Position numbers and translations under genes: made by a program. Of a stretch of DNA of 35,730 bases, positions 1 through 7,611 are shown one piece after another (the first letter of the stretch is position 1; every line of letters begins with the position of its first letter). The DNA lies in NCBI GenBank assembly GCA_028280325.1, contig JANQLZ010000133.1, positions 1 to 35,730 of the forward strand, written 5' to 3'. Under the pieces are notes generated by a model. That model saw nothing but the letters and a program-made list of their open reading frames with translations, had not been told where the DNA came from and searched no databases. Origin of the DNA: Bacillota bacterium (GTDB lineage Bacteria > Bacillota > UBA994 > PWPR01).

Positions 1-18
1 GTGTCATCCTAAAAAAAA

Positions 19-1956
19 GTGAGGAAGATAATAATTATTAAAAATATTGGCATTTACGCCCATGTCGATGCTGGAAAAACTACTATTACTGAACATTTGC
101 TGTATAATACCGGGGTCATCAGAGCAGTTGGCCGAGTTGACAGCGGCAATACTCAAACGGATTCAATGGAGCTGGAAAGAAAAAGAGGAATATCGATTCA
201 ATCAGCACCGGTTTCTTTCATGTTGAACAATACCAAGGTTAATTTAATTGACACTCCAGGGCACTCAGATTTTGTAGCTGAGGTTGAGCGCTCCATGAAT
301 GTGCTGGATGGAGCAATATTAGTGATCTCTGCCAGAGAGGGAGTGCAATCACATACCAGCCTTTTGTTTGATGCGCTGGCTAGAATGAAAATACCGACAA
401 TACTGTTTATTAATAAAATAGATAGAATTGGGGTTAGTATTAGTGCAGTATTAAAAGATATTGATACAAACCTGACCAAAAAAGCACTGCCAATTCAGCG
501 TGCTGATATTGACCTAAACCAGAACTGCATAGTTGATAAAATCTTTGAATACGAGAAGGATGCTGTACTGGAGTTTTTGGCAGATTATGATGACACTATA
601 CTCAGTAATCTGGTCAATGGTGCCGATACAAGCAAGAATTATCTTAACTCAAGGATTATTGAGCTGGCCAAACATTCAGAGATTTATCCGATACTATTTG
701 GCAGTGCCTTGCATAGCATTGGGGTTGAAGAATTAATTACGGGCATAGAATTGCTCTTGCCCCATAGTAAAACAAGAGAATCTGAAGTAGCCTCAGGTAT
801 AGTTTTTAAAATAAAACGCAATAAGAATAATGAGCGTAAAATCTATGTCAGGCTCTATGAAGGCAGGTTAAATGTACGCGATTATTTGAATGGCGAAAAA
901 ATTACCAGGATTGAAAGGCTCTTTGACGGTAAAGAAAAACCGGATAGCAACATTGAGTCAGGAGATATCGGCATAATCTATGGTGCAGATAATCTTAAGG
1001 TTGGCGATTGTTTTGGTGACGTGCAAGATAAACTACAGGCCAACCTGGGTACCCCCACTGTTAAGGTTGAGATATCCCCTGCAAACCAAAATGACCGTTT
1101 GGCACTATTGAATGCCTTAACAATTATATCTGAAGAAGACCCTTTTTTGGGGTATGAAATAAGTGAGATAGAGAAGTCCATTTTTCTGAGTATCTTCGGC
1201 GAGATTCAAATGGAGATCATTCAATACAGGCTGCAATCTGAGTACGGCATAGAGGTGTTGTTTAAAGATGCGATAACTATCTATAAGGAAACTCCTATTG
1301 GTGTCGGTCGGGCAGTTATGCGGAAATACGCGAAGGGCAATCCATTTTATGCAACTGTAGGGCTAAAAGTTGAGCCAGCCCCAGTAGGCACTGGCATAGA
1401 GTATGTATCTAAAGTGCCAACCGGACATCTGCCCCAAGGCTTTCAAAATGGAATAGTTGATGGGATTAATTACGCAGTAACCCAGGGCTTGCAGGGATGG
1501 GAGCTCAATGATATTAAAATAACCTTGATTGAAGGGAATTATTGCAGTGTAAACAGCACCCCTGCTGATTTTAGAAATCTAACTCCAATGGTGCTTTTAG
1601 AGGCAGTCGACCAGGCCAAAACCAAACTACAATGGCCGCTGTTTGCCTTTAAGTTAAAGGTGCCCAGCTATGCCATTGGCAAAGCCTTATCTGATTTGGC
1701 AAGGATGAAAGCGGGGTTTGATTCACCTGTTTTGAGTGATAATTCCTACAATATTGAGGGTAGAATACCTGCTGATCTCTGCCGAAAGTACGACCTGGAG
1801 GTCAGATCGTATACTGAAGGAAAGGGCATATTTATAACCCAGTTCTATAGATACGAAGCTGCCCCTGCTGAAATAGAGGCAACAAGAGAAAAAACTAAGG
1901 TTGATCCCTTGAATAAAAATATGTACATTTTGTTTAAACGCAGAGCATTTAAATAA
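19..1956 (+). CDS. TetB(P)-like ribosomal protection protein
   Basis: An EF-G-like GTPase that would bind the ribosome and release tetracycline. About 645 aa, close to TetM (639) and TetB(P) (about 652). GTPase motifs in order: AHVDAGKTT (14-22), RGIS with Ser59 where Thr is usual, DTPGH (78-82), NKID (132-135). The late STPADFR motif and a C-terminal stretch ending in SYTEGKGIF also fit the family; from memory the closest named relative is TetB(P) of Clostridium perfringens (shared NTQTDSMELERKRG). The start is uncertain: the GTG at 19 is itself part of the Shine-Dalgarno-like GTGAGGAAG, and alignment with the related fragment at 2133 puts the natural start at ATA 31 or ATT 34. Family assignment is firm; activity against tetracycline is inferred. 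Confidence 0.93.
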   Translation: MRKIIIIKNIGIYAHVDAGKTTITEHLLYNTGVIRAVGRVDSGNTQTDSMELERKRGISIQSAPVSFMLNNTKVNLIDTPGHSDFVAEVERSMNVLDGAILVISAREGVQSHTSLLFDALARMKIPTILFINKIDRIGVSISAVLKDIDTNLTKKALPIQRADIDLNQNCIVDKIFEYEKDAVLEFLADYDDTILSNLVNGADTSKNYLNSRIIELAKHSEIYPILFGSALHSIGVEELITGIELLLPHSKTRESEVASGIVFKIKRNKNNERKIYVRLYEGRLNVRDYLNGEKITRIERLFDGKEKPDSNIESGDIGIIYGADNLKVGDCFGDVQDKLQANLGTPTVKVEISPANQNDRLALLNALTIISEEDPFLGYEISEIEKSIFLSIFGEIQMEIIQYRLQSEYGIEVLFKDAITIYKETPIGVGRAVMRKYAKGNPFYATVGLKVEPAPVGTGIEYVSKVPTGHLPQGFQNGIVDGINYAVTQGLQGWELNDIKITLIEGNYCSVNSTPADFRNLTPMVLLEAVDQAKTKLQWPLFAFKLKVPSYAIGKALSDLARMKAGFDSPVLSDNSYNIEGRIPADLCRKYDLEVRSYTEGKGIFITQFYRYEAAPAEIEATREKTKVDPLNKNMYILFKRRAFK

Positions 1957-1976
1957 TAAGTAATTGAGTATAAAAC

Positions 1977-2001
1977 CCTTTGTGTTCTATTGTCACAAAG
2001 G
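1977..2001 (+). terminator. Hairpin after the ribosomal protection gene
   Basis: Perfect 8-bp inverted repeat CCTTTGTG / CACAAAGG with a 9-nt loop, 20 bases after the stop codon. There is no T-run behind it, so it may be a weak terminator or a regulatory stem at the start of the leader that follows. Confidence 0.4.
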
Positions 2002-2020
2002 CGAGAACAAGTATTAGATC

Positions 2021-2095
2021 AAGGAGTGATTAATTGTGCTACACGCAAAACTAGCTGGATTGAACAATAGTGAGGGTGATAAAAAAATACATTAA
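2021..2095 (+). promoter_or_regulatory. Leader region with short peptide ORF
   Basis: AAGGAG at 2021-2026 is followed nine bases later by GTG (2036), opening a 19-codon ORF that ends in TAA at 2093-2095; a TTG at 2034 would instead give a 6-residue peptide. The same AAGGAGTGATTAA-N3-GTG arrangement recurs at 4070. Upstream peptide ORFs of this type are known before tet(M)-class and other ribosome-targeted resistance genes, where they mediate attenuation; that role here is inference. The ORF end, with its GTGAGGGTGATAAAAAA stretch, sits about 35 bases before the truncated protection gene start. Confidence 0.45.
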
Positions 2096-2132
2096 CTAAT
2101 TTATCATCCTGTAAATATTACGGAGGATATTA

Positions 2133-2207
2133 ATGTTAATAAAAAATATTGGGATATATGCCCATGTAGATGCAGGTAAAACCACCCTTTTGAGAGGGGG
2201 TATATAG
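2133..2207 (+). pseudogene. Truncated 5' end of a second ribosomal protection gene
   Basis: GGAGG at 2122-2126 and ATG at 2133 open a 24-codon frame whose residues 3-18, IKNIGIYAHVDAGKTT, are identical to residues 8-22 plus the preceding Ile of the first gene. The homology stops right after the P-loop; the frame closes with TAG at 2205-2207, one base before the ABC exporter ATG. The DNA differs from the first gene mainly at third codon positions, so this is a remnant of a separate diverged protection gene and not a fresh duplicate. Its translation would end at the exporter start and could couple to it. Confidence 0.8.
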
Positions 2208-2208
2208 C

Positions 2209-3945
2209 ATGAATTTTAGATTAAAGAAATTTTTATCTTATTACAAACCATATCTGGGATTGTTTATCTTAATTATGCTCTGTGCCTTTATTGCATCTTC
2301 AATTAATCTGGTATTGCCATTGTTGGCAAGGTATATAATGAAAAATGTATTAGTGAGAGACACACCTGAAATGCTAGCTGAGATTTATAAAATTGGGGCT
2401 ATTATGCTTGGATTAGTTGGAACACAAGCTATTCTTAGCTTTTGTGTCGATTATCAAGGACATACAATGGGTGCTATGATGGAAAGTGATATGCGTAGTG
2501 AGTTATTTGAGCATTATCAAAAAATGCCTTTTAGTTTTTATGATGATAAAAAAACTGGGATGTTAATGTCAAGGATAACAAATGACTTATTCTCATTATC
2601 AGAGCTATATCATCATGGACCTGAAGATTATGTTATAAACATAGTTAAGTTCGTAGGTGCGTTTGTTATTTTGTTTAATATTAATGCTAAATTAACATGG
2701 TTAATTTTTATATTATTGCCAATCATGGGGATTTACGCATTTTATTTTAACAAGAAAGTCCGTATTGCAGTAAAGACAAATATGGAAAGAATAGCTGATA
2801 TAAATTCACAGGTAGAAGATACTCTTTCAGGGATTAGAGTCGTAAAATCGTATGTAAATGAAGCTATTGAAAAGAAGAAATTCATTGTTAGAGGCAAGCA
2901 CTTTCTGGAGAGCAGAAAAAACAGATACAAAAGTGAAGCCTACCTTTACACAGGAATGAGTTCTTTTGTTCAGTTGATTACAGTAGTAGCGATTGTTTTT
3001 GGAGGAGCAAGTATTGCTAATGCTTCTTTAGATTTAGTTGATTTAGTAACTTTCTTATTATATATAGGTAATCTAATTGAGCCTATCCAAAGATTAAATC
3101 AGGTTACTATGCAATTTCAAAAAGGTATTGCTTGTTTTGAACGTTTTATGGAGATTATTGAAAAAGAACCAGCAATTAAAGATTCACAAGATGCTATAAC
3201 CCTAAAAGATGTTCGAGGAAATATTGAACTAAAAAACGTAGGCTTCAAATATCAAGAAAAGCAGGGCTATGTCTTAAAAAATCTATCATTAGCTATAAAA
3301 TCTGGTGATTTTGTAGCAATTGTAGGATTTTCAGGGGCAGGCAAAACCACCTTATGCTCCCTAATACCACGATTTTACGAAGTGTCTAAAGGGGAAGTAT
3401 TATTAGATGGAGTAAATATCAAGGACATTAAACTTAGTTCTCTGAGAAAAAGCATAGGTGTGGTACAGCAAGATGTCTATCTGTTTGTTGGATCAGTGTT
3501 GGATAATATTCGCTATGGGAAACCTGATGCTAGTAAAGAAGAAATTATTGAAGCAGCAAAAAAAGCCAATGCTCATCAGTTTATTATGAAACTACCAAAC
3601 GGATATGATACAGATATTGGACAACGTGGTGTTAAGCTATCTGGAGGCCAAAAACAAAGACTAAGCATTGCCAGGGTTTTTTTGAAAAATCCCCCTGTTT
3701 TAATTTTTGATGAAGCAACAAGCTCTTTGGACAATGAAAGTGAGAAGGTTATTCAAGAATCTTTAATAGCTTTAGCAAAAAGTCGAACAACACTGGTAAT
3801 AGCTCATCGTTTATCAACAGTTAGGAATGCGAAAAGGATTATTGTATTAGATGAAAATGGAATAGAAGAGCAAGGCACCCATGAAGAGCTGATGGCCTTC
3901 AATGGTACTTATGCTCATCTATACAACATCCAATCTAGAATATAA
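2209..3945 (+). CDS. ABC exporter, fused membrane and ATPase domains
   Basis: Half-transporter of 578 aa in the MsbA/MdlB/LmrA class, expected to act as a homodimer or heterodimer exporting drugs, lipids or peptides. Membrane segments fall at about 17-37, 60-80, 143-160, 163-180, 250-270 and 277-292. The ATPase domain has Walker A GFSGAGKTT (373-381), Q-loop VVQQD (418-422), signature LSGGQ (477-481), Walker B VLIFDE (497-502) and the H-loop AHR near 535. AGGGGG eight bases upstream supports the ATG. No partner half-transporter lies next to it. It appears clearly more AT-rich than the genes on either side, which with the hybrid junction upstream suggests acquisition by transfer. Being placed behind a resistance-type leader suggests an antibiotic-efflux role, but the substrate cannot be read from sequence. 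Confidence 0.92.
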   Translation: MNFRLKKFLSYYKPYLGLFILIMLCAFIASSINLVLPLLARYIMKNVLVRDTPEMLAEIYKIGAIMLGLVGTQAILSFCVDYQGHTMGAMMESDMRSELFEHYQKMPFSFYDDKKTGMLMSRITNDLFSLSELYHHGPEDYVINIVKFVGAFVILFNINAKLTWLIFILLPIMGIYAFYFNKKVRIAVKTNMERIADINSQVEDTLSGIRVVKSYVNEAIEKKKFIVRGKHFLESRKNRYKSEAYLYTGMSSFVQLITVVAIVFGGASIANASLDLVDLVTFLLYIGNLIEPIQRLNQVTMQFQKGIACFERFMEIIEKEPAIKDSQDAITLKDVRGNIELKNVGFKYQEKQGYVLKNLSLAIKSGDFVAIVGFSGAGKTTLCSLIPRFYEVSKGEVLLDGVNIKDIKLSSLRKSIGVVQQDVYLFVGSVLDNIRYGKPDASKEEIIEAAKKANAHQFIMKLPNGYDTDIGQRGVKLSGGQKQRLSIARVFLKNPPVLIFDEATSSLDNESEKVIQESLIALAKSRTTLVIAHRLSTVRNAKRIIVLDENGIEEQGTHEELMAFNGTYAHLYNIQSRI

Positions 3946-4260
3946 TAAATTCTAGTTAATTTCATATTTAGGTGTAAACAGCTATTTAACGTGCTACTGA
4001 GGTAGATTTATCTAGGTTGGTTGTTTATGAACCTAAATGTGTGTTTTGTAAGGCTTTGTATTTTAAACTAAGGAGTGATTAAAAGTGATAAATGTAAATA
4101 TAGAGGAAATGGTGGAAAGAGAGTGAGAGTGATAAAAAAGATTTATTAGTAACTGCTCAGTCAAGTTGTGTTATCATTGTCGCGATGGTTTGACATAATT
4201 TTGCTATACAATTCAACAAATATGTGGTAAGCTGATAAAGTATTAAAGGGGGTGTGAACA
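3946..4260. other. Gene-free stretch after the ABC exporter
   Basis: About 315 bases without a convincing gene. It contains a short inverted repeat TAGGTT / AACCTA near 4013-4036, the orphan leader-like element at 4070-4145, and a candidate extended -10 (TGCTATACA, 4202-4210) ahead of the truncated regulator at 4261. Confidence 0.6.
4070..4145 (+). promoter_or_regulatory. Orphan leader-like element with 13-codon ORF
   Basis: AAGGAG at 4070-4075, then nine bases, then GTG at 4085 opens a 13-residue ORF ending in TGA at 4124-4126, followed by GTGAGAGTGATAAAAAA. The ribosome binding site, the spacing and the trailing motif match the leader at 2021-2095. No ribosomal protection or other resistance gene follows; the next frame is a truncated regulator. 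It looks like a leftover of the same class of leader. Confidence 0.4.
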
Positions 4261-4359
4261 ATGTACGAAAATGCAAACAAGATTGGGAAGAACGTACGCC
4301 ATATCAGACAAATAAATAGACCTTGTTCACAGCCTGCTAAAAGACATGTAGTTTGGTAA
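4261..4359 (+). pseudogene. Truncated XRE-type regulator fragment
   Basis: A 32-codon frame with a strong ribosome binding site (AAAGGGGGTG, 8 bases before ATG). The beginning, MYENANKIGKNVRHIRQ, is typical of the first helix of small Cro/C1 (XRE) repressors, whose helix-turn-helix would follow directly. The frame diverges after about residue 20 and stops. I read it as the 5' remnant of an XRE regulator gene; it may alternatively be an independent short peptide. Confidence 0.5.
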
Positions 4360-4392
4360 CGTTCTTTTATTGCAGTTAAAAATCAGGCTGTG
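4328..4392. repeat. 9-bp inverted repeat CACAGCCTG / CAGGCTGTG
   Basis: Perfect arms at 4328-4336 and 4384-4392 separated by 47 bases, with a third partial copy (GCAGCCTG) starting at about 4397. The left arm sits exactly where the truncated regulator loses its family resemblance, so it may mark a deletion or rearrangement junction. Confidence 0.4.
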
Positions 4393-4479
4393 ATTGCAGC
4401 CTGTTCAATAAATAGTAATACAACAATACGCAGGTTGTCAGACCAGCGTATTTTTAATTTTAAAATAAGGAGTCTTATA

Positions 4480-5280
4480 ATGATAAATATTTCGGCGCAA
4501 ACCGTTAACCTGAAAGCCAACTATCAGTCCCTGAAAATGGATTTTATCTTTGATTCAGTCTACGAAGGATTGACCCAGGCCCGGATCTATGTCAATAACC
4601 CTGAAAAACACAGTATTTCAATTGTGCATGAAGGTGTGGCCTATTATTTTGGTGGGGAGTCAAAGACGGCTAATGAATATCACGAAACTGTAAACTATTT
4701 TAAATCTGTAATCCTGCCTGATAGAAATCCTAAAATGAAGGTAGCTAAAATTATTTTCACATCTGAAATTTGGAAAGAGCTGTTGTTAGAGGCGTTTGCA
4801 GATTTGGAGGTTAAGGTTATTGGTAGCAACTTATACCACCATCGTTTAAGCATTATACCTGAATATCAGCCTGTTGACAGTAAGATTGATATCCTGAGGA
4901 TAACTGACCAGCTCTTGAGCAGGCAGTATCAGAATAAACAGGGGTTGATAAACGAGATCAACTGGATGTGGGGCTCTGCCGAGAATTTCCACCGACATGG
5001 CTTTGGTTTTTGCGGCGTAACAGGTACCACGATAACTGGCTGGTGCACCGCTGAATATATGAGTAAGAGGGCCTGTGGAATTGGTGTAGAGACCGTCAAG
5101 CAATTCCAAAAGCAGGGAATAGCATCAAGTACGGCCACCAAACTGCTGCAGCATTGTGCTCAGCGAAATATCAGGCCTCATTGGAATTGCTGGGCATCAA
5201 ATATACCTTCGGTAAAAACCGCTGAAAAATGTGGGTTTGAGAAACTGCTCGAGTATAAGGTGATTTTTCTAAAGTTCTAA
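4480..5280 (+). CDS. GNAT family N-acetyltransferase
   Basis: 266 aa protein resembling the GNAT_acetyltran family (Pfam PF12746). The N-terminal ~130 residues are a divergent domain; the C-terminal half carries the acetyl-CoA fold, with GIGVETVKQFQKQGIAS as the motif A region and the closing WNCWASNIPSVKTAEKCGF pattern typical of this family. ATG at 4480 is chosen over the in-frame upstream start at 4390 because AAGGAG (4467-4472) lies seven bases before it and the upstream part overlaps an inverted repeat. Substrate unknown; members have been linked to small-molecule acetylation. A strong hairpin follows the gene, so it is probably transcribed alone. Confidence 0.85.
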   Translation: MINISAQTVNLKANYQSLKMDFIFDSVYEGLTQARIYVNNPEKHSISIVHEGVAYYFGGESKTANEYHETVNYFKSVILPDRNPKMKVAKIIFTSEIWKELLLEAFADLEVKVIGSNLYHHRLSIIPEYQPVDSKIDILRITDQLLSRQYQNKQGLINEINWMWGSAENFHRHGFGFCGVTGTTITGWCTAEYMSKRACGIGVETVKQFQKQGIASSTATKLLQHCAQRNIRPHWNCWASNIPSVKTAEKCGFEKLLEYKVIFLKF

Positions 5281-5301
5281 GAACTTAATCTCAATTGAAA
5301 C

Positions 5302-5339
5302 AGCATGAATTGCAGAGGATGGCAGCTGCAATTCATGCT
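5302..5339 (+). terminator. Strong hairpin between GNAT and HAD-kinase genes
   Basis: Perfect 14-bp arms AGCATGAATTGCAG / CTGCAATTCATGCT with a 10-nt loop, and outer CAATTG copies that can extend the stem with a small bulge. It starts 22 bases after the GNAT stop. No clear T-run follows, so termination strength is uncertain. Confidence 0.55.
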
Positions 5340-5394
5340 ACAATTGTATTAATTAAGAGAAGAGCAGTACAATTGAATAATGAGGAGCTCAAAT

Positions 5395-6657
5395 ATGAAT
5401 AAAGTAATAATATTTGATTTAGATGGCACTCTTTACCAAACCCATCTGGGCCTGCTGTCAGCAGTTAATCGGGCTTATACCGAACTGGGACTGACCTCAC
5501 CTTCAGAGCAGGATGTTCTAAACCTAATCGGGGAAACCTCCGAAAATTTTTTTGCTAAGCTGATTAAACCGAATAACCAGGCTATTAAAAGAGAATTAGC
5601 TGACAAGATCAGTCATTACGAAAAGCTGTATGCAAAAAAGCAGGGCCGGCTGTATGACAAAACACTAGAAACCTTAGTTGAGTTGAAAAACAATAATTAC
5701 CAGTTAGCTCTCTGCACCAACGGTAGCGAGTCTTACGTCGCAAATATCCTGGCCACTTATGACCTCGGCAAGTATTTTAGTTTTGTTAAACATAAGGATC
5801 CTGTTAAAAATAAAGCCCAGCATGTTAAGGATATTGTTACCGAAAGTAAAGCAGGTTTGGTAGTAATGGTGGGTGACAGTGATCATGACATAGCAGCAGC
5901 CAGGGTCAATAAGGTAGTTAGCATTGGGGCAAGGTATGGATATCGTCAGCATACTATCAGCGGTGCTGATTATTTTATTGAAGATATTACAGAGATTGTT
6001 TCTTTAGTATATCAGCTTGAAATACTTTGTGAAGTCGAGAACAGAATATCGTTCAAGAATAAAAAAGCATATGTGATTGGCATAAATGGTGTAGATACCA
6101 GCGGAAAATCAGTTTTAGCCAGAGCATTAAATAAATATTTGGTTAACAGAGGGCATAAAGTGCAGTTAATCAGTATTGATGAGTTTCATAATCCCAGCAG
6201 CATCAGATATAGCGGCGCCAACCCGATAGACAGCTACATTGATTTTGCTTTCAATCTGGAACTGCTCAAAACAGAAATACTTCTGCCAATTAGTAAAGGC
6301 GAAAAGGTGGTAAAGGAACTGCGGCTGCTTGATTTAAATACTGATGAATTCAACATCCGGAAGAGTTTGGATATTGATTCCCAGACAGTTGTGATAATCG
6401 AGGGGGTTTTGCTGTATCGAGAGCCTATTGATGAGTTTTTCGATACTCGAGTATATCTCGATATCTCTTTTGATGAGGTTTTAAGCAGAGCCCGGATCAG
6501 GGATGTTCCTAAATACGGCACAGCATTTTTACAGAGATATCGATCAAAGTACATCCCGATTCAAAAAAAGTATCTCAGCAAATATCAGCCCCAAAGCAAA
6601 AGCCATATCGTTGTAGATAACAACAACTATAACAAGCCTGAAATAATTCGCAGCTAA
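5395..6657 (+). CDS. HAD phosphatase / uridine-kinase-like fusion protein
   Basis: A 420-residue two-domain enzyme. Residues 1-210 are a HAD phosphatase of the phosphoglycolate-phosphatase type: DLDGT (8-12, nucleophile Asp8 and Asp10), CTNGS (107-111), and the acidic motif GDSDHD (160-165). Residues 225-420 are a P-loop kinase like uridine kinase: GVDTSGKS (232-239), a following IDEFHNP (261-267), and IIEGVLLYR (334-342) with VYLD nearby. ATG 5395 is preferred over ATG 5380 because GAGGAG (5382-5387) then lies seven bases upstream. The pairing of phosphatase and kinase in one chain suggests handling of a nucleoside or sugar phosphate; actual substrates are unknown. It lies nine bases before the phosphotransferase pseudogene, so they form an operon. 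Confidence 0.88.
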   Translation: MNKVIIFDLDGTLYQTHLGLLSAVNRAYTELGLTSPSEQDVLNLIGETSENFFAKLIKPNNQAIKRELADKISHYEKLYAKKQGRLYDKTLETLVELKNNNYQLALCTNGSESYVANILATYDLGKYFSFVKHKDPVKNKAQHVKDIVTESKAGLVVMVGDSDHDIAAARVNKVVSIGARYGYRQHTISGADYFIEDITEIVSLVYQLEILCEVENRISFKNKKAYVIGINGVDTSGKSVLARALNKYLVNRGHKVQLISIDEFHNPSSIRYSGANPIDSYIDFAFNLELLKTEILLPISKGEKVVKELRLLDLNTDEFNIRKSLDIDSQTVVIIEGVLLYREPIDEFFDTRVYLDISFDEVLSRARIRDVPKYGTAFLQRYRSKYIPIQKKYLSKYQPQSKSHIVVDNNNYNKPEIIRS

Positions 6658-6666
6658 AGGAGAACT

Positions 6667-7596
6667 ATGGATTTAAAAAAAGTTATCCCAAGGTTTTACC
6701 AGGTTAACGACATTATTGACATCAGAGAACCGGGCAGCGGCAGTGGAACCGCTTTTATAATTACAACCCCAACTACGAAATACGTTGCTAAATGGAATGA
6801 ACGACTGGATTTTGTACGGGTCTACCACAGAGTACAGCTAGGACTGAATAAGAGAGGTCTACGGTAAAGCAAAATAATAAGGACTACTCAGGGTAAGCTG
6901 ATCACCCCTGTCGGTCTGGTATTATATGAATTTATTGAAGGCGATCATTATCGTGTTTTAAATAATTCACAGATATCAAACTGTCTGCAGTATATTGCCA
7001 GGTACAACCGGGCTTTGGCTGATATTCCGTTTATAGAAAGCGAGCTTGAAGAAAAGGTTCATTGGGATAAAGCAAAATCACTAATCTATACAATTACTGA
7101 TTTTCCCCAAGTATTGAAGCAGGCTAAGCTGGAAAGTTCCTGCCAAAGCATTGTTTTGCATGGGGTCAATGTTTTAGCCGTCAATCGAGAAAAGCTGAAA
7201 ACTATGCCTAAGCAGCTAATTCATTCTGATTTGGGAGCAGATAATTTTATTTTTGACAAAAACAATGTTAAAACAATAATAGATTTTACGCCCGAATACA
7301 ACCACCCATACTATTCTTTAGGCCAGTTTGTCTACTGGAATTACCTGTGGCAGTCAAAAGCAGTCGATGCCCAAACAATAGACAGTATGCTTAGGGTTTA
7401 CCATGGTGACAGATTCAAAAAGCATGACATTGACTTATTTGTCCTGCTGCTGATTAAGGTTGTACTTTTTCGCATTATCGGTCGGTTTCTAAGCATTTAT
7501 GATTCAGGTAAAATTGACTATTCTATATTGTCCAGAAGGATTAATATTTTAAAATACCTGCTTGAACAATTTAAAACTATCAGTATGACAGGGTAA
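6667..7596 (+). pseudogene. APH-type phosphotransferase interrupted by one stop codon
   Basis: A single 310-codon frame with one in-frame TAA at 6865-6867 (codon 67). Both sides fit the aminoglycoside phosphotransferase/choline kinase fold: N-lobe with KYVAKWNE, and after the stop GKLITPVGLVLYEFIEGDHY, then the Brenner motif HSDLGADN (catalytic Asp188, Asn193) and the metal-binding IIDF (Asp206). The usual sequence just before the stop, leading into a strand such as LPxSKII, could be restored by one C insertion and one A deletion, so two compensating indels or a point mutation are both possible. AAAGGAG precedes the ATG. All catalytic residues survive downstream of the stop. Substrate unknown; may be recently inactivated or a sequencing error. 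Confidence 0.8.
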
Positions 7597-7611
7597 AAAT
7601 TAAACTGATCT

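Noticed and set aside
19..1956. Elongation factor G (fusA) as identity of the first gene
   Set aside because: The protein has 645 residues, not about 690, and shares TetB(P)/TetM-type blocks such as NTQTDSMELERKRG and STPADFR; no ribosomal protein or EF-Tu gene is nearby.
2133..2207. Recent tandem duplication of the first resistance gene
   Set aside because: The shared peptide is identical but most third codon positions differ, so the two copies diverged long ago.
6865..6867. Stop codon reassignment or selenocysteine/pyrrolysine readthrough
   Set aside because: The stop is TAA, all other genes use the standard code normally, and no recoding element was seen; a local error or mutation is simpler.
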